IMG/VR virus record: IMGVR_UViG_3300032309_000943
Location: 1 to 50,088 of that record
From: a virus
Reading direction: 5' to 3' (one strand)
DNA: 50,088 bases
Below, in pieces: positions 1-9,088 of the stretch (positions are counted from its first letter, which is position 1; each line of letters starts with the position of its first letter). The translations under genes and the position numbers were made by a program. The notes beneath the pieces were generated by a model. The model did no database searches and was not told the origin of the DNA. It worked only from the letters and a program-made list of their open reading frames with translations.

Positions 1-2
1 AT

Positions 3-1154
3 GGAATTCGATTTGAACGACAATTTCGAAATAAACTTGGAAAAGATTACGGTGCTCTTACTAACAGTGGATCTAGTGCAAATCTTTTGATGATTTCTGC
101 TTTGAAATCTAAAAGATTGTATGGATTTAAACCTGGGACAAAAATTATAACCCCAGCGGCTGGATTTCCAACAACTATAAATCCGATACTCCAGAATGGA
201 TTCACACCAGTATTTGTAGATATCGAAATTGATACACTTAATCTTAATCTAGATCAAGTAGAAGAAGCCGCCAAGAATGGTGCTAAGGCTTTAGTCTTTG
301 CACATGTATTAGGTAATCCACCAAATATGGATCGCCTTATGGAGATTGTAAACAAATACAATCTTATTTTACTAGAGGACTGCTGTGATGCTCTTGGTAG
401 CAAATATGATGGTAAACTTCTAGGCTCATTTGGGCAGTTTGCATCTTGCTCATTCTATCCAGCACATCATATTACAATGGGTGAAGGTGGATTTGTCGCG
501 TGTCAGACAGAAGAACAAGAGACAGTTATTAAGAGTCTCCGCGAATGGGGCCGTGGATGCTATTGCTCTGGTAAGGGGTCATCCTGCCTTCGTAATGGAA
601 TGTGTAAGCGAAGATTCAGTGATTGGTTGCCAAGTTTTCCTGGTGTTATATTTGATCACAAGTATGTGTATGAAGAAATTGGATATAATCTAAAACCATT
701 AGAAATGCAAGCTGCTATTGGTTTGGTGCAACTGAAAAAATTGGATAAGATAATTGAAATTCGTAAGAAGAATTTTAATAGACTATACAGTATATTTTCT
801 AAGTATGAAGATATATTTCATCTGCCAAAAGCAACTGAGAAGTCTGATCCATCTTGGTTTGCATTTCCATTGACTATACGCGATGGTGTTTATATGAAGC
901 GTAATGATTTTACTATGTATCTTGAAGATTGTAAGATACAAACCCGAAATTACTTTGGTGGAAATGTTTTACTCCAGCCAGCATATGATGGTGTTTATTC
1001 TGGAGACGCAAAGAGTGATTTTCCAGTATCAACTAAAGTTACGACTGATACTTTCTTTCTTGGTACAAGTCCAGTTATAACAGATGAGCAGCTTGATTAT
1101 ATTGAAGTTAAAACTAATGAATACTTTGAAAAGTCTAGTAATGTGAGGAGTTAA
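3..1154 (+). CDS. rfbH: RfbH-like sugar 3-dehydrase, PLP-dependent (5' truncated)
   Basis: The reading frame is open from the first bases of the window, so the gene starts outside it. It belongs to the DegT/DnrJ/EryC1 PLP-enzyme fold. In the active-site segment SFYPAHHITMGEGG, a His stands where aminotransferases have the PLP-binding Lys; this is the hallmark of the RfbH/E1 subgroup, which removes the C3 hydroxyl of a nucleotide-4-keto-6-deoxyhexose. A Cys-rich stretch after GRG (CYC...C...C) fits the iron-sulfur cluster region of E1-type enzymes, and HKYVYEEIGYNLKPLEMQAA is a typical family block. It lies directly before the GDP-mannose dehydratase gene, so a GDP-linked 3,6-dideoxy sugar is a plausible product (inference). 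Family assignment is firm; the exact substrate is not known. Confidence 0.85.
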   Translation, partial: GIRFERQFRNKLGKDYGALTNSGSSANLLMISALKSKRLYGFKPGTKIITPAAGFPTTINPILQNGFTPVFVDIEIDTLNLNLDQVEEAAKNGAKALVFAHVLGNPPNMDRLMEIVNKYNLILLEDCCDALGSKYDGKLLGSFGQFASCSFYPAHHITMGEGGFVACQTEEQETVIKSLREWGRGCYCSGKGSSCLRNGMCKRRFSDWLPSFPGVIFDHKYVYEEIGYNLKPLEMQAAIGLVQLKKLDKIIEIRKKNFNRLYSIFSKYEDIFHLPKATEKSDPSWFAFPLTIRDGVYMKRNDFTMYLEDCKIQTRNYFGGNVLLQPAYDGVYSGDAKSDFPVSTKVTTDTFFLGTSPVITDEQLDYIEVKTNEYFEKSSNVRS

Positions 1155-2210
1155 ATGAAAAAAGCTTTAATTACTGGTATATCTGGGCAAGATGGATCAT
1201 ATCTTGTAGATTTTCTTCTATCTAAAGGATATGAAGTTCATGGAATAATCCGTAGATCATCATCTTTTAATACAGCAAGACTAGAACACCATATACAAAA
1301 TCCAGGAGTTTATAACAAGTCTTTCTTTTTACATTATGGCGATTTAACCGATTATACTACTATTGAAAAATTAATCAATAAACACCATCCAGACGAGATT
1401 TATAATTTAGGAGCACAGAGTCATGTTCGCGTTTCCTTTGATGCTCCAGTATATACAGGAGAAGCGGTTGGTATTGGAACTTTAAATGTACTAGAAGCCA
1501 TACGATCATATCAAACCACAACTGGAAAAAAGATAAGATATTATCAGGCTTCGTCTAGTGAGATGTTTGGAAAGGTACAGGAAGTTCCACAAAAGGAAAC
1601 AACACCATTTTATCCTAGATCACCATATGGATGTGCGAAAGTATATGCACATTATCTTACCGTTAATTACAGAGAATCATATGATATTCATGCATCTTGT
1701 GGAATACTTTTCAATCACGAAAGTCCCAGACGAGGAGAAACATTCGTGACTAGAAAGATAACAAGAGCGGTTGGTAGAATATATCAAGGTCTTCAGAAAA
1801 AACTATATCTTGGAAATTTGGATGCTCTTCGTGATTGGGGATTTGCTGGTGATTATGTCGAAGCAATGTGGATGATGCTTCAGCAGGATACTCCAGATGA
1901 TTATGTAATCGCAACGGGAAAAATGATATCTGTTAGAGAGTTTTGCCAAAAAGCTTTTGCAAGGTATAGTATGAATTACGAGGACTATGTAGAAATTGAT
2001 GAAAAATATTATAGACCAACTGAGGTTGATCAACTGTTAGGTGATTATACAAAGGCAAAACAAAAATTAGGATGGGAGCCAAAAACGGATATAGACACCT
2101 TGATCAATATGATGACAGATCACGATTTTGAACTTGGCCGAAGAGACTATATGCTGTACATTCATGATAATGGATTAAATCCAGTTGGCACATCATTTAA
2201 ACGTGTATAA
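1155..2210 (+). CDS. gmd: GDP-mannose 4,6-dehydratase
   Basis: This short-chain dehydrogenase/reductase converts GDP-D-mannose to GDP-4-keto-6-deoxy-D-mannose, the entry point to GDP-fucose, GDP-rhamnose, perosamine and colitose. The N-terminal Rossmann motif reads [10 protein letters not shown], followed by [10 protein letters not shown]. The catalytic Ser segment is SSSEMFG and the YxxxK pair sits in [12 protein letters not shown]. The C-terminal block with [11 protein letters not shown] and LGWEP is characteristic of the family. Its 351 residues match the usual full length. The ATG follows the stop of the upstream dehydrase immediately, and GAGGAG lies about 10 bases before it. With that dehydrase it makes a two-step deoxysugar route. 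It ends at a T4-type late promoter that serves the next gene. Confidence 0.95.
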   Translation: MKKALITGISGQDGSYLVDFLLSKGYEVHGIIRRSSSFNTARLEHHIQNPGVYNKSFFLHYGDLTDYTTIEKLINKHHPDEIYNLGAQSHVRVSFDAPVYTGEAVGIGTLNVLEAIRSYQTTTGKKIRYYQASSSEMFGKVQEVPQKETTPFYPRSPYGCAKVYAHYLTVNYRESYDIHASCGILFNHESPRRGETFVTRKITRAVGRIYQGLQKKLYLGNLDALRDWGFAGDYVEAMWMMLQQDTPDDYVIATGKMISVREFCQKAFARYSMNYEDYVEIDEKYYRPTEVDQLLGDYTKAKQKLGWEPKTDIDTLINMMTDHDFELGRRDYMLYIHDNGLNPVGTSFKRV

Positions 2211-2214
2211 ATAC
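2206..2214 (+). promoter_or_regulatory. T4-type late promoter
   Basis: The sequence TATAAATAC is an exact match to the T4 late promoter core. It overlaps the stop codon of the GDP-mannose dehydratase gene. Transcription starting 6 bases after the core would begin just at the AAAGG ribosome-binding site of the glycosyltransferase gene at 2232. Confidence 0.7.
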
Positions 2215-2231
2215 AATAAAAGGTTTTAATT

Positions 2232-3443
2232 ATGCATAAATTATGTCTATCAATGATTGTCAAGAATGAGTCTCATATCATACATGAGTGCCTTAATTCT
2301 ATTTGGAAAGAGATCGATTACTGGGTGATTGTAGATACTGGTTCTACCGACAATACCAAGGAGATCATAACAGATTTCTTCAAGGAAAAGGGAATCCCTG
2401 GTGAACTTCACGAAAGACCTTGGGTTTCCTTCGGACACAACCGAACCGAGGCACTTGATCTATGCAAGGGAAAAGCGCATTATGCATTCATGATCGATGC
2501 TGACGATTATCTAGTTGGCTCATTGAAGTTCAATCCAGATCACAATGTTGATGGATATATTCTCAAAATGGGAAGAGAAGACTTCTCATGGTGGCGTTCC
2601 CAAATTTTCAAATTGGAATCAAACTGGAAGTATGTCGGTGTACTTCACGAATATGCCATGTGCGACAAGCCACAGCCATTCATGGCTAAATTGGTTGGAG
2701 ATTATCGCGTCGTAGCTCGAACAGAGGGTGGTAGAAACGTCGGTGTTTCTCCAGTCGAAAAATATACTAGAGATGCCATTACTCTGGAAAAGGCATTGGA
2801 AACAGAGCCAGCAAACTCCAGATATCAATTTTATCTAGCACAATCGTACTTTGATTCCCAGCAATGGGAAAAGGCCGAAGAAGCTTACCGTAAGCGAGCC
2901 GAGATGGCTGGGTGGGAAGAGGAAGTCTATTATTCACTATACCGCGTTGCAGTCACAATGGCCATGCAAAACAAGCCATGGGAAGACATACAACAGGCAT
3001 TTTTAGACTCATTCAATTCAAGGCCAATTCGAGCCGAGCCCCTGTTTCACATAGCACAAATCTATCGAACCAAATTCAAGAAGCCAGCCCTTGCATATCT
3101 TTTTGCCAAGATGGCATCTGAGATACCATTCCCAGCAAACGACATCTTGTTCGTTCCAGACATCATCTATAAGTTTGGAATATTGGATGAGATTGCTGCT
3201 ACTGCTTATTACGCAGGACAACCAATCATTGGTCATATGGCATGTAAGAAGCTATTGACTGAAAATCGTGTACCACAGCAAGAAATTCCAAGAATCCAGG
3301 CTAATCTTGAGCAATATGAGAAGATACTTGCACAGATGCAGATGGCATACCAGCAGCAAAATGTACAGCAGTCGCAAAATATAAAATTCAATACAGACAG
3401 CAAGCCAGAAAAGAAAAAGAAGAAATTTAAAAATCGCAAGTAA
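2232..3443 (+). CDS. GT2 glycosyltransferase with C-terminal TPR-like region
   Basis: The N-terminal half is a family 2 glycosyltransferase. It starts with LCLSMIVKNE, continues with VDTGSTDNT (nucleotide-sugar binding) and has the DxD-type motif IDADD near residue 92. Residues from about 190 to 300 look like tetratricopeptide helices (YQFYLAQSYFDSQQWEKAEE and following), an arrangement common in bacterial GT2-TPR proteins acting on cell-surface or protein-linked glycans. The C-terminus is Gln-rich and then Lys-rich. The gene has its own late promoter and is followed by a strong terminator, so it is probably a single late unit. A late glycosyltransferase beside tail-fibre genes suggests modification of virion proteins, but this is inference. 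Confidence 0.85.
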   Translation: MHKLCLSMIVKNESHIIHECLNSIWKEIDYWVIVDTGSTDNTKEIITDFFKEKGIPGELHERPWVSFGHNRTEALDLCKGKAHYAFMIDADDYLVGSLKFNPDHNVDGYILKMGREDFSWWRSQIFKLESNWKYVGVLHEYAMCDKPQPFMAKLVGDYRVVARTEGGRNVGVSPVEKYTRDAITLEKALETEPANSRYQFYLAQSYFDSQQWEKAEEAYRKRAEMAGWEEEVYYSLYRVAVTMAMQNKPWEDIQQAFLDSFNSRPIRAEPLFHIAQIYRTKFKKPALAYLFAKMASEIPFPANDILFVPDIIYKFGILDEIAATAYYAGQPIIGHMACKKLLTENRVPQQEIPRIQANLEQYEKILAQMQMAYQQQNVQQSQNIKFNTDSKPEKKKKKFKNRK

Positions 3444-3447
3444 AATT

Positions 3448-3469
3448 GGCTCCGAAAGGAGCCTTTTTT
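3448..3469 (+). terminator. Rho-independent terminator
   Basis: A 6-bp GGCTCC/GGAGCC stem closed by a GAAA tetraloop is followed by six T residues, four bases after the glycosyltransferase stop codon. Confidence 0.9.
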
Positions 3470-3473
3470 ATTA

Positions 3474-3481
3474 GATAAATA
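3474..3481 (+). promoter_or_regulatory. Possible late promoter (one mismatch)
   Basis: GATAAATA differs from the late core TATAAATA at one base. It lies between a terminator and the first tail-fibre gene at 3488. Its predicted start would leave essentially no leader, so either the message is leaderless or another promoter is used. Confidence 0.4.
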
Positions 3482-3487
3482 TTGAAT

Positions 3488-4033
3488 ATGGCATTTAATT
3501 TTCCAGCAAATCCAACATCGGGTGATATCTATACCCATATGGATATCTGCTGGGTCTATAACGGATATGCATGGTACAAGATAGATAGTCTTCCATTTTA
3601 CTATCAGCAGGATCCACCCACAGTCGGAATCACTTTTGGTGCTCGTTGGATGGATTCCGACACTGGAATTGAATACATTTATGTAAATGACGGGGATAGT
3701 TTTCAGTGGGTACAGCCAACCGACGATGGAATGTCAAACGTAATTCAGATAACACATTATGTTTCTGGAGCCACATATGCTGCCACCATACTTGATTACT
3801 ACATCGGCGTCAGCCACGCTGGAATATCATCTGTCATTCTACCAGAGAATCCAGAAACTGGCAGAATGATGACTGTCAAAGACGAGTCTGGTCGTGCTGG
3901 AGATCCATACAAATATATTGTTGTTACTGGAGCCACGGCAGCTGACACCATAGATAGACAACCTTCAGCCACAATAAATATCAACAATGGCGCATTGCAA
4001 TTCATTTACAGAAACGGTTGGAGAATCATATAA
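3488..4033 (+). CDS. Virion structural / tail-fibre-associated protein
   Basis: The protein of about 181 residues opens with AFNFPANPTSGDIYT and then CWVYNGYAWYKI. This Asn-Phe-Pro...Tyr-Asn-Gly...Trp pattern is seen at the N-terminus of many phage tail-fibre proteins and recurs in the gene at 5285 (LNFPTSPVLNQLYTFNGKTW). The rest is Thr, Gly and Ile-rich beta-type sequence with no catalytic motif. The ATG at 3488 is preferred over the TTG two codons upstream. Its stop overlaps the next start (TAATG), so the two are translationally coupled. It is probably a short fibre, collar or adaptor subunit; the exact role is unknown. Confidence 0.65.
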   Translation: MAFNFPANPTSGDIYTHMDICWVYNGYAWYKIDSLPFYYQQDPPTVGITFGARWMDSDTGIEYIYVNDGDSFQWVQPTDDGMSNVIQITHYVSGATYAATILDYYIGVSHAGISSVILPENPETGRMMTVKDESGRAGDPYKYIVVTGATAADTIDRQPSATININNGALQFIYRNGWRII

Positions 4034-5259
4034 TGTCATACTTATACAATAATCAAGTTGGCTTTGTACCAACTGCTACAGACGCATTTGGTAGACTAAC
4101 CGTGGCTAACCCATTTACACTTTTTGATTCAACTCATAGATACCGAGATAATGGCTTATGGGTTATTGGTGTTACTGGGAGCGGATCTACGGCAGCATTT
4201 AATCCCAACCAAGGTCTTGTTGATCTGACAATCGGAGTCACATCTGGCAATTACGTCTATCGTGAAACTACAAAGGTATTTCCCTACCAACCAGGAAAAT
4301 CTTTGCAAATTCTTTCTTCGTTTACAATGAATTCAGCCAAATCGGGTTTAAGACAAAGAACTGGATATTTTGGATCTGCCAACGGATTTTATGTTGAACT
4401 TGATGGAAGTGATATTTATTTGGTAAAACGAAGTTCTGTCAGTGGATCAACAGTAAACACCAGAATTGCACAGTCTAATTGGAATGGGGATACATTGAAT
4501 GGAAGCGGTCAATCTGGCATCACACTTGATATTTCTAAAGCACAAATTTTATGGATGGATTTAGAATGGCTTGGAGTAGGAAGCGTTCGTATGGGATTTG
4601 TAATAGATGGAGTGTTTATCATTTGTCATACATTCCATCAAGCAAATGTTGGTGTTGGGACTTATATGACTACTGGAACATTGCCTTTAAGATACGAAAT
4701 AGAAAATACTTCTACCACGGCATCACAAAGTACAATGAAGCAAATTTGCTCAACGGTGATCTCTTTTGGTGGATACGAATTGTATGGATCTCAACAAGGC
4801 ATTAATACTCCAATTGGTACCTCTTATACCCTGACAACAAAAGAAGTTTACTATCCAGTAATTTCGTTGCGATTAAAATCTACTAGTGTTGATGCTGTTG
4901 TAATTATGACGGCACTTTCGTTGTTGGCAGATACCACTGGTGAAAAATACAATTGGCAAGTTGTGGCTAGTGCTGTTACAACTGGTGGATCTTGGATCTC
5001 TGCTGGATCCAACAGTGCTGTAGAGTATAATTTAACCGCGACCAGTGCTACAATCGGGCGAATTCTTGCGAGCGGCTTTTTTAGTTCTACTGCAAACACA
5101 GGAAACTCTGTAAACATTCTGAAAGAAGCATTATTTAAATTTCAACTTGAAAGAAATACATTTACAAATACACAATATGAATTAGTGTTACTTGTAACAG
5201 CATCTCAAAATACCAGTAAAGTTTTTGCTTCAATGGACTGGGAAGAAATTAGCAGGTAA
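4033..5259 (+). CDS. Virion structural protein, lectin-like beta-rich fold suspected
   Basis: This 408-residue protein starts at an ATG sharing a base with the upstream stop. It contains TATDAFGRLTVANPFTLFDS near the N-terminus, then long beta-rich stretches with many aromatic-Gly turns. I associate this type of sequence with structural proteins of large marine and freshwater myoviruses, but I cannot name a characterised homologue. No enzyme signature is visible. It sits in a continuous block of fibre genes (3488-14086), which supports a particle-surface role. A concanavalin-type carbohydrate-binding fold is possible but is a guess. Confidence 0.6.
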   Translation: MSYLYNNQVGFVPTATDAFGRLTVANPFTLFDSTHRYRDNGLWVIGVTGSGSTAAFNPNQGLVDLTIGVTSGNYVYRETTKVFPYQPGKSLQILSSFTMNSAKSGLRQRTGYFGSANGFYVELDGSDIYLVKRSSVSGSTVNTRIAQSNWNGDTLNGSGQSGITLDISKAQILWMDLEWLGVGSVRMGFVIDGVFIICHTFHQANVGVGTYMTTGTLPLRYEIENTSTTASQSTMKQICSTVISFGGYELYGSQQGINTPIGTSYTLTTKEVYYPVISLRLKSTSVDAVVIMTALSLLADTTGEKYNWQVVASAVTTGGSWISAGSNSAVEYNLTATSATIGRILASGFFSSTANTGNSVNILKEALFKFQLERNTFTNTQYELVLLVTASQNTSKVFASMDWEEISR

Positions 5260-5284
5260 TTCAATAAGGTGTAAATATTAAGAC

Positions 5285-6385
5285 ATGCCATTAAATTTTC
5301 CAACATCTCCTGTATTAAATCAACTATACACATTCAATGGTAAAACATGGAAGTGGGATGGTGCTGGTTGGAGAAGTTATAATGTTGCGATTCCAGCTTC
5401 CCAGGGTCCGACAGGACCAACTGGTGCTAGAGGAGCAACGGGTCCAGTTGGCAACTATGTGGAATCTTTTAATGGTGTTACAGGAATTGTTGAAGTTAGA
5501 ATTGAAAATTTAGATGTTATTACTTCTAATAGAAGCAACAATTTTCCATTAGTTTGGAACAACGATACAGAACTCCATGAATATAAATCAGTACCTACTC
5601 TTCTTGGTAATTATGTTATTTCAGTGAATGGATCTACTGGCGCAATCACAAATGTAGCCAGGACAAATACAACACAAACTTTTACTGGGACACAGAATTT
5701 TCAATCTGGAATATCTGCATATGGCGCAACATTAAGTTATTCTGTTCTTCTTGGCACTGGAACTACATTAACATATCCTGTCAAATTCAACTCTGGTACG
5801 AATCTAACGACACCAATAAGTGGATCTGTAGAATTTGATGGTAACTATTTTTACACCACAACTGCTCATGGCAGAGGCTTGGCTGCTTCGGAACATATAA
5901 GTGTGATTACAAGCGATTATCTGCTTGCAAGTTCAAGTACACCACAAAATGCATTTCCTTCCGCTGGTGATACGATACCCATATCTGCAAATACAACATA
6001 TCTATTTGATGGTGAATATGTTTTTGAAACTGGAGCGACTGCACATTCTGTAGCAATGTCGTTTTCATTTAGCACACTGGGCGCAAATCCAAGTGCTTAC
6101 TTTTCAACTGTATCCAGTACAGTCGCAGTGGGAACAGTCACTAGAAATCAAGATACATCTTTTTTCGAGAGCATAGCTGGAGGAACAATTACAACATCGT
6201 CCAGCACTTCTAGAAAATATATCACTTTCAGGGGGATGCTAATATCCACTGATTCGGGATCATTGACCCCACAAATACAGTTTACGGTGGCTCCTGGTGG
6301 TACTAATTATATCAAAGTAGGAAGTTTTATACGGTTTAAACCAATAGGTGCTAATAATATGACTTCGGTTGGAAATTGGTCGTAG
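5285..6385 (+). CDS. Tail fibre protein with short collagen-like segment
   Basis: The 366-residue protein has an NFP...FNGKTWKWDGAGW N-terminal motif, then a Gly-X-Y stretch beginning QGPTGPTGARGATGPVG around residues 40-56, which suggests a trimeric stalk. Next comes a module (about residues 58-130, including LDVITSNRSN, ELHEYKSVPTLLG and TNTTQTF) that is nearly duplicated in the protein encoded at 9627. The C-terminal half is Ser/Thr-rich beta sequence, presumably the receptor-binding or capping part. The shared module suggests recombination between fibre genes. No enzymatic motif is seen. Confidence 0.75.
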   Translation: MPLNFPTSPVLNQLYTFNGKTWKWDGAGWRSYNVAIPASQGPTGPTGARGATGPVGNYVESFNGVTGIVEVRIENLDVITSNRSNNFPLVWNNDTELHEYKSVPTLLGNYVISVNGSTGAITNVARTNTTQTFTGTQNFQSGISAYGATLSYSVLLGTGTTLTYPVKFNSGTNLTTPISGSVEFDGNYFYTTTAHGRGLAASEHISVITSDYLLASSSTPQNAFPSAGDTIPISANTTYLFDGEYVFETGATAHSVAMSFSFSTLGANPSAYFSTVSSTVAVGTVTRNQDTSFFESIAGGTITTSSSTSRKYITFRGMLISTDSGSLTPQIQFTVAPGGTNYIKVGSFIRFKPIGANNMTSVGNWS

Positions 6386-6418
6386 TTATACAAACTAAAT
6401 AAATAAAAGAGAAAAAAT

Positions 6419-6850
6419 ATGCCAGCAGCAAGATACGATATTTACGCAGAACAAGGTGCAACATTTAAACTGCATATGCAGTACGGCTATAAAGGCTCTA
6501 CTGGCATAGATCTATCTAATTATACTGGAGCCATGCAAGTTAGAAGATCAAGTAAAGATACGGGTCTTCTTTTATTTTTGAGCAATAGAGGGGTTACTGG
6601 TGGTGGGATAACTGGAGAATTTCTCATAAATGGCGGTGTAGCAGGGGTTGGGGGTATTAGTTTCAACACAGGAATTGATGGTTCTTCTGGTGTTACTGGG
6701 GGAATCATGATGCGTGTTGACTATTTCACGATGGAAAATGTCCCCACAGGAAAACATTTTTACGACATGGAAATCAAAAATACAGCGGGAGAAGTTATAC
6801 GTCTTATTGAGGGAACGTTTGAAGTTCCGAGAGAAATAACGAGATCTTAA
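6419..6850 (+). CDS. Small tail or baseplate-associated protein
   Basis: The 143-residue protein starts ARYDIYAEQGATFKLHMQY and ends with a beta-rich segment (MEIKNTAGEVIRLIEGTFEV). This pattern is widespread in small proteins beside tail-fibre genes of T4-like marine phages. It is Gly-rich in the middle and has no signal peptide or membrane segment. A spaced purine tract (AAAAGAGAAAA) lies before the ATG. Its last base overlaps the start of the next gene at 6850. It is likely structural, but no specific function can be assigned. Confidence 0.6.
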   Translation: MPAARYDIYAEQGATFKLHMQYGYKGSTGIDLSNYTGAMQVRRSSKDTGLLLFLSNRGVTGGGITGEFLINGGVAGVGGISFNTGIDGSSGVTGGIMMRVDYFTMENVPTGKHFYDMEIKNTAGEVIRLIEGTFEVPREITRS

Positions 6851-7329
6851 TGTCGCAAAACGAGAAAGTCGTACTCGTAATCAATCAAATCAGGGAATCT
6901 GAACTAAAGATATCCCAAAGTAATCTCACGACAATAAGTCCGAATGTAAATAATACTGTGGTCTTGACTGCCACTCCAGTAGGATTGCAGGGTAATATTG
7001 GTCGAATTGGACCAACTGGACCAACTGGACCACAAGGAATTCCTGGTAATTTTTTTGGCGTAGAAAGCGTTGCTGGGTGTACTGGTGCAGTTGGCCTAAC
7101 TGGAACCCAAAATCAGATAAAAATAACCAAAAATTGCCCAAGTCTGATTCTTGGTCTATCTGATAATGTCACAATACAGGGTAATCTTGACGTTCTTGGA
7201 AATATAAATATACTAGGTCAACTTAATGTTGATGGTTTGATCATAACTAAAACAGGATTTCAGGGATATACTGGAGATTCTGATTTGGAAATCATAGAAG
7301 GCGTGTATTTAGACGGCGGAGAATATTAA
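6850..7329 (+). CDS. Short fibre protein with collagen-like stretch
   Basis: The 159-residue protein has a Gly-X-Y run (IGPTGPTGPQGIPG) around residues 50-66. A stretch of short beta repeats follows (VTIQGNLDVLGNINILGQLN, residues about 115-134), resembling the beta-helical stalk of trimeric fibres. It ends YLDGGEY, and a related C-terminal GG-aromatic/valine ending (DGGTYV) closes the large fibre encoded next. It is coupled to the preceding gene by a one-base overlap. It is probably a trimeric fibre or fibre-tip protein. Confidence 0.65.
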   Translation: MSQNEKVVLVINQIRESELKISQSNLTTISPNVNNTVVLTATPVGLQGNIGRIGPTGPTGPQGIPGNFFGVESVAGCTGAVGLTGTQNQIKITKNCPSLILGLSDNVTIQGNLDVLGNINILGQLNVDGLIITKTGFQGYTGDSDLEIIEGVYLDGGEY

Positions 7330-7340
7330 GGAAATAAAAC

Positions 7341-9071
7341 ATGGCAACAATTAAAGTCAGAAGAACACTAACATCAAATCCACCAGCTGGACTAACCTTT
7401 GGTGAATTGGCATTTGTACAGGGAATCACTTCATTTTATGTAACCAACAACGTTGGAACATCCGTTCGTATTGGTGCTGAAGTTGATACCAATACTTCCC
7501 TAGGAACTAGCGATAATAAACTTCCAACTCAGAATGCAGTAAAGACATATGTTGATTCGGCAGTTGCTGCGTCTGGAATAGATCAATTTAATCAAATAGC
7601 TGTAGCTGGCCAGAATGGATTGACCGCAGACTCTGCAAGCGATATTCTGACTTTTGCTGCTGGCTCTGGTATCAACATAACCACAAATTCTGGTACTGAT
7701 ACCATAACAATTGCAAACTCTGGTGTATTGTCCTTGACAGGAACTCCAAACGAAGTCGAAGTAACAGGCAGTGGAACGCTTACTGTTGGTCTTCCAAATG
7801 ATGTTACGATCACAAACAATCTTACCGTTGGTGGAAATCTAACAATCAATGGAACAACAACTACGGTCAACAGCGATGTTACTACTGTAGATGATCCAAT
7901 GATGCTCCTTGGTACATCTGGTGGTGTTCCAATCACCGTAACCGATGGTGGAAAAGACCGTGGTATAGCCTTTACATACTTTGATGGTTCTGCTGGTAGA
8001 ACTGGTTTCTTTGGATTTGATGCAAGTGCATCTAGATTCACTTACGTTCCAGTAGCGACCATTGCTGGTGATATTGTAACATCTGGCAATGCAGGCGATG
8101 CACAATTCAAGTCACTGTATTTAACAACCGATGGCACAAATATTGGTGGATTAACACTTGCAACACTTAATGCAAGTAGAACTTATACACTTCCTGATGT
8201 TTCTGGAACAATTATTACCACTGGTGATACTGGAACAGTAACATCAACAATGATTGCAAATGATACTATTGTCAATGCTGATATTAATGCATCAGCAGGA
8301 ATCGTAGATACTAAACTTGCAACGATTTCTACAGCAGATAAAGTTTCTATATTAGCTCTTAATATCGATGGTGGAAGTGACATTGGTGCTGCAATCGCAG
8401 ATGGCGATTTGCTGATTATTGATGATGGTGGTGCTGGAACCAATAGAAAAACTGATGTAACTAGAGTTCCAACATATGTTTTTGGCAAAGTTTCCTCTGA
8501 TATTACGATTGCATCTAACGGTGTAGCGTCTATCTCTGCTGGTGTCATAGTAAATGATGATATCAATGCATCTGCTGGAATATTTGATACTAAACTTGCA
8601 ACTATTTCCACCGCAGATAAAGTTTCTATATCCGCTCTTAACATTGACGGTGGAACTGATATCGGCACTGATCTAGCAGACGCAGATCTCATAATAGTAG
8701 ATGATGGAAACTCTGGAAACAACCGTAAGGCTGCGATGAGCAGAGTATATCCTTATGTGTTTAGCAAAATTTCTGGTGATGTAACAATCAATTCTTCTGG
8801 TGTTGCCGCTATAGGTTCTGGTGTCATAGTAAATGATGATATCAGTGGAGCAGCAGCAATTTCAGATACCAAACTAGCGACAATATCAACCGCCAATAAG
8901 GTATCTCTATCTGCCATTGATCTTGACGGAGCAATAGAAACAACAACAATTGTTGGAACTGATATTCTCTTTGTTGACGACGGGGCAAATGGAAGCAACA
9001 GAAAAGTCACTGTTGATAATCTATTCGGAGCAAACAGCACTGGCATAATCGACGGCGGAACTTACGTTTAA
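7341..9071 (+). CDS. Long tail fibre with 93-residue tandem repeats
   Basis: The 576-residue protein begins ATIKVRRTLTSNPPAGLTFG, an N-terminal block shared in outline with the protein at 9627 and seen in many tail fibres. The middle carries beta-repeat sequence (TITNNLTVGGNLTINGTTTT). From about residue 313 there are three tandem copies of a 93-residue unit containing DTKLATISTADKVS, ALNIDGG, DLIIVDDG and NRK. Such DDG/NRK repeats are typical of phage fibre shafts. It ends with DGGTYV. No enzyme motif is seen. It is presumably a trimeric receptor-binding fibre whose length can change with repeat number. Confidence 0.8.
   Translation: MATIKVRRTLTSNPPAGLTFGELAFVQGITSFYVTNNVGTSVRIGAEVDTNTSLGTSDNKLPTQNAVKTYVDSAVAASGIDQFNQIAVAGQNGLTADSASDILTFAAGSGINITTNSGTDTITIANSGVLSLTGTPNEVEVTGSGTLTVGLPNDVTITNNLTVGGNLTINGTTTTVNSDVTTVDDPMMLLGTSGGVPITVTDGGKDRGIAFTYFDGSAGRTGFFGFDASASRFTYVPVATIAGDIVTSGNAGDAQFKSLYLTTDGTNIGGLTLATLNASRTYTLPDVSGTIITTGDTGTVTSTMIANDTIVNADINASAGIVDTKLATISTADKVSILALNIDGGSDIGAAIADGDLLIIDDGGAGTNRKTDVTRVPTYVFGKVSSDITIASNGVASISAGVIVNDDINASAGIFDTKLATISTADKVSISALNIDGGTDIGTDLADADLIIVDDGNSGNNRKAAMSRVYPYVFSKISGDVTINSSGVAAIGSGVIVNDDISGAAAISDTKLATISTANKVSLSAIDLDGAIETTTIVGTDILFVDDGANGSNRKVTVDNLFGANSTGIIDGGTYV
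8280..9071 (+). repeat. Tandem 279-bp coding repeat, about 2.8 copies
   Basis: Repeat units begin at 8280, 8559 and 8838, each starting with GATAT(T/C)A and separated by exactly 279 bases (93 codons). Copies 1 and 2 are closest; copy 3 is more diverged and lies at the 3' end of the gene. Confidence 0.85.
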
Positions 9072-9088
9072 TATAATGGAGGTTTATG

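Noticed and set aside
4005-4034. TTTACA-N18-TATAAT near the start of the 4033 gene
   Set aside because: The -10 box overlaps the start codon, so any transcript would begin inside the gene; it is probably chance in AT-rich sequence.
7592-8722. Long minus-strand open frames opposite the large fibre gene
   Set aside because: They mirror the biased Thr/Gly/Asp codons of the fibre repeats and have no ribosome-binding site or recognisable protein features.
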